Shown in pieces: positions 13,141 through 13,245 of a DNA stretch of 13,245 bases. Position 1 is the first letter of the stretch. Every line of letters begins with the position of its first letter. The notes beneath the pieces were generated by a model. It made no database searches. It saw only the letters and a list, made by a program, of their open reading frames with translations, and was not told the DNA's origin. The translations under genes and the position numbers were made by a program. This DNA comes from Bacteroidota bacterium (lineage in GTDB: Bacteria; Bacteroidota; Bacteroidia; Flavobacteriales; Weeksellaceae), in contig JAEYOX010000031.1 of the NCBI GenBank assembly GCA_023411265.1, positions 1-13,245 of the forward strand. The letters run 5' to 3'.

Positions 13141-13245
13141 TGGATTTAACAACTGGAGCAGGACTAATTTATGTAGGAATCGGTTTAGCAGTATTAGGGG
13201 TAGGCCTTGGTATTGGTAAAATCGGTGGACACGCTATGGATGCTA
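13141..13245 (+). CDS. atpE: F1Fo ATP synthase subunit c (AtpE), 3' end outside window
   Basis: Only the first 35 residues are present and the frame is still open at the window edge. MDLTTGAGLIYVGIGLAVLG leads into the glycine-rich VGLGIGKIGGHAMDA of the first helix of the c hairpin. By alignment by eye, the place of the Na+-binding Gln32 of Ilyobacter tartaricus is Ile25, which suggests a proton-driven ring. The ion-carrying carboxylate lies in the second helix, beyond the window. Atp subunits downstream are expected but not seen. Confidence 0.93.

Overview
The window looks like chromosomal DNA from a Bacteroidota bacterium of class Flavobacteriia, most likely the Chryseobacterium/Weeksellaceae group. 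The grounds are: a type IX secretion (T9SS) type-B C-terminal domain; TAnnTTTG-type -7 promoter boxes; little sign of Shine-Dalgarno sequences; a short TruB without a PUA domain; a DUF3098 gene after ftsX; and a long AtpB with its own signal peptide. The genus is inference from gene order and style, not from a search.

Layout. Positions 1-214 are a mosaic of short tandem arrays (11-, 8-, 8-, 7- and 8-bp units). A 300-bp non-coding leader follows, then a secreted 880-aa choice-of-anchor L protein (517-3159, +). A hairpin at 3182-3203 probably serves as a two-way terminator for it and the convergent rsmA (3207-3980, -). A 148-bp divergent gap separates rsmA from a rightward run: ftsX, a DUF3098 gene, uppP, truB (TTG start) and rluF (4129-7631). 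rluF meets the leftward HHH-repeat gene tail to tail, with stop codons overlapping in TTAA. Leftward genes follow in the order HHH protein, MerR regulator, mscL and ffh (7628-11553). mscL and ffh each have a recognisable terminator. Last come a small membrane-protein gene, atpB with a good promoter, and the first 35 codons of atpE, cut off by the window edge.

How the genes fit together. The rightward run links envelope growth (FtsX, UppP) to RNA modification (TruB on tRNA, RluF on 23S rRNA); rsmA beside it modifies 16S rRNA. Ffh is the protein targeting GTPase, MscL the osmotic safety valve, and AtpB/AtpE part of the Fo motor. Most of the window is ordinary core genome.

The points worth a second look are the short-repeat mosaic at the left edge, the periplasm-facing protein with four helix-hairpin-helix modules and three position-matched cysteines, the AtpB His295/Glu328 exchange and His/Asp-rich tail, the unassigned small gene before atpB, and an unexplained 190-bp block between merR and mscL. 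I found no convincing new multi-gene system, CRISPR array, IS element, rRNA or tRNA.
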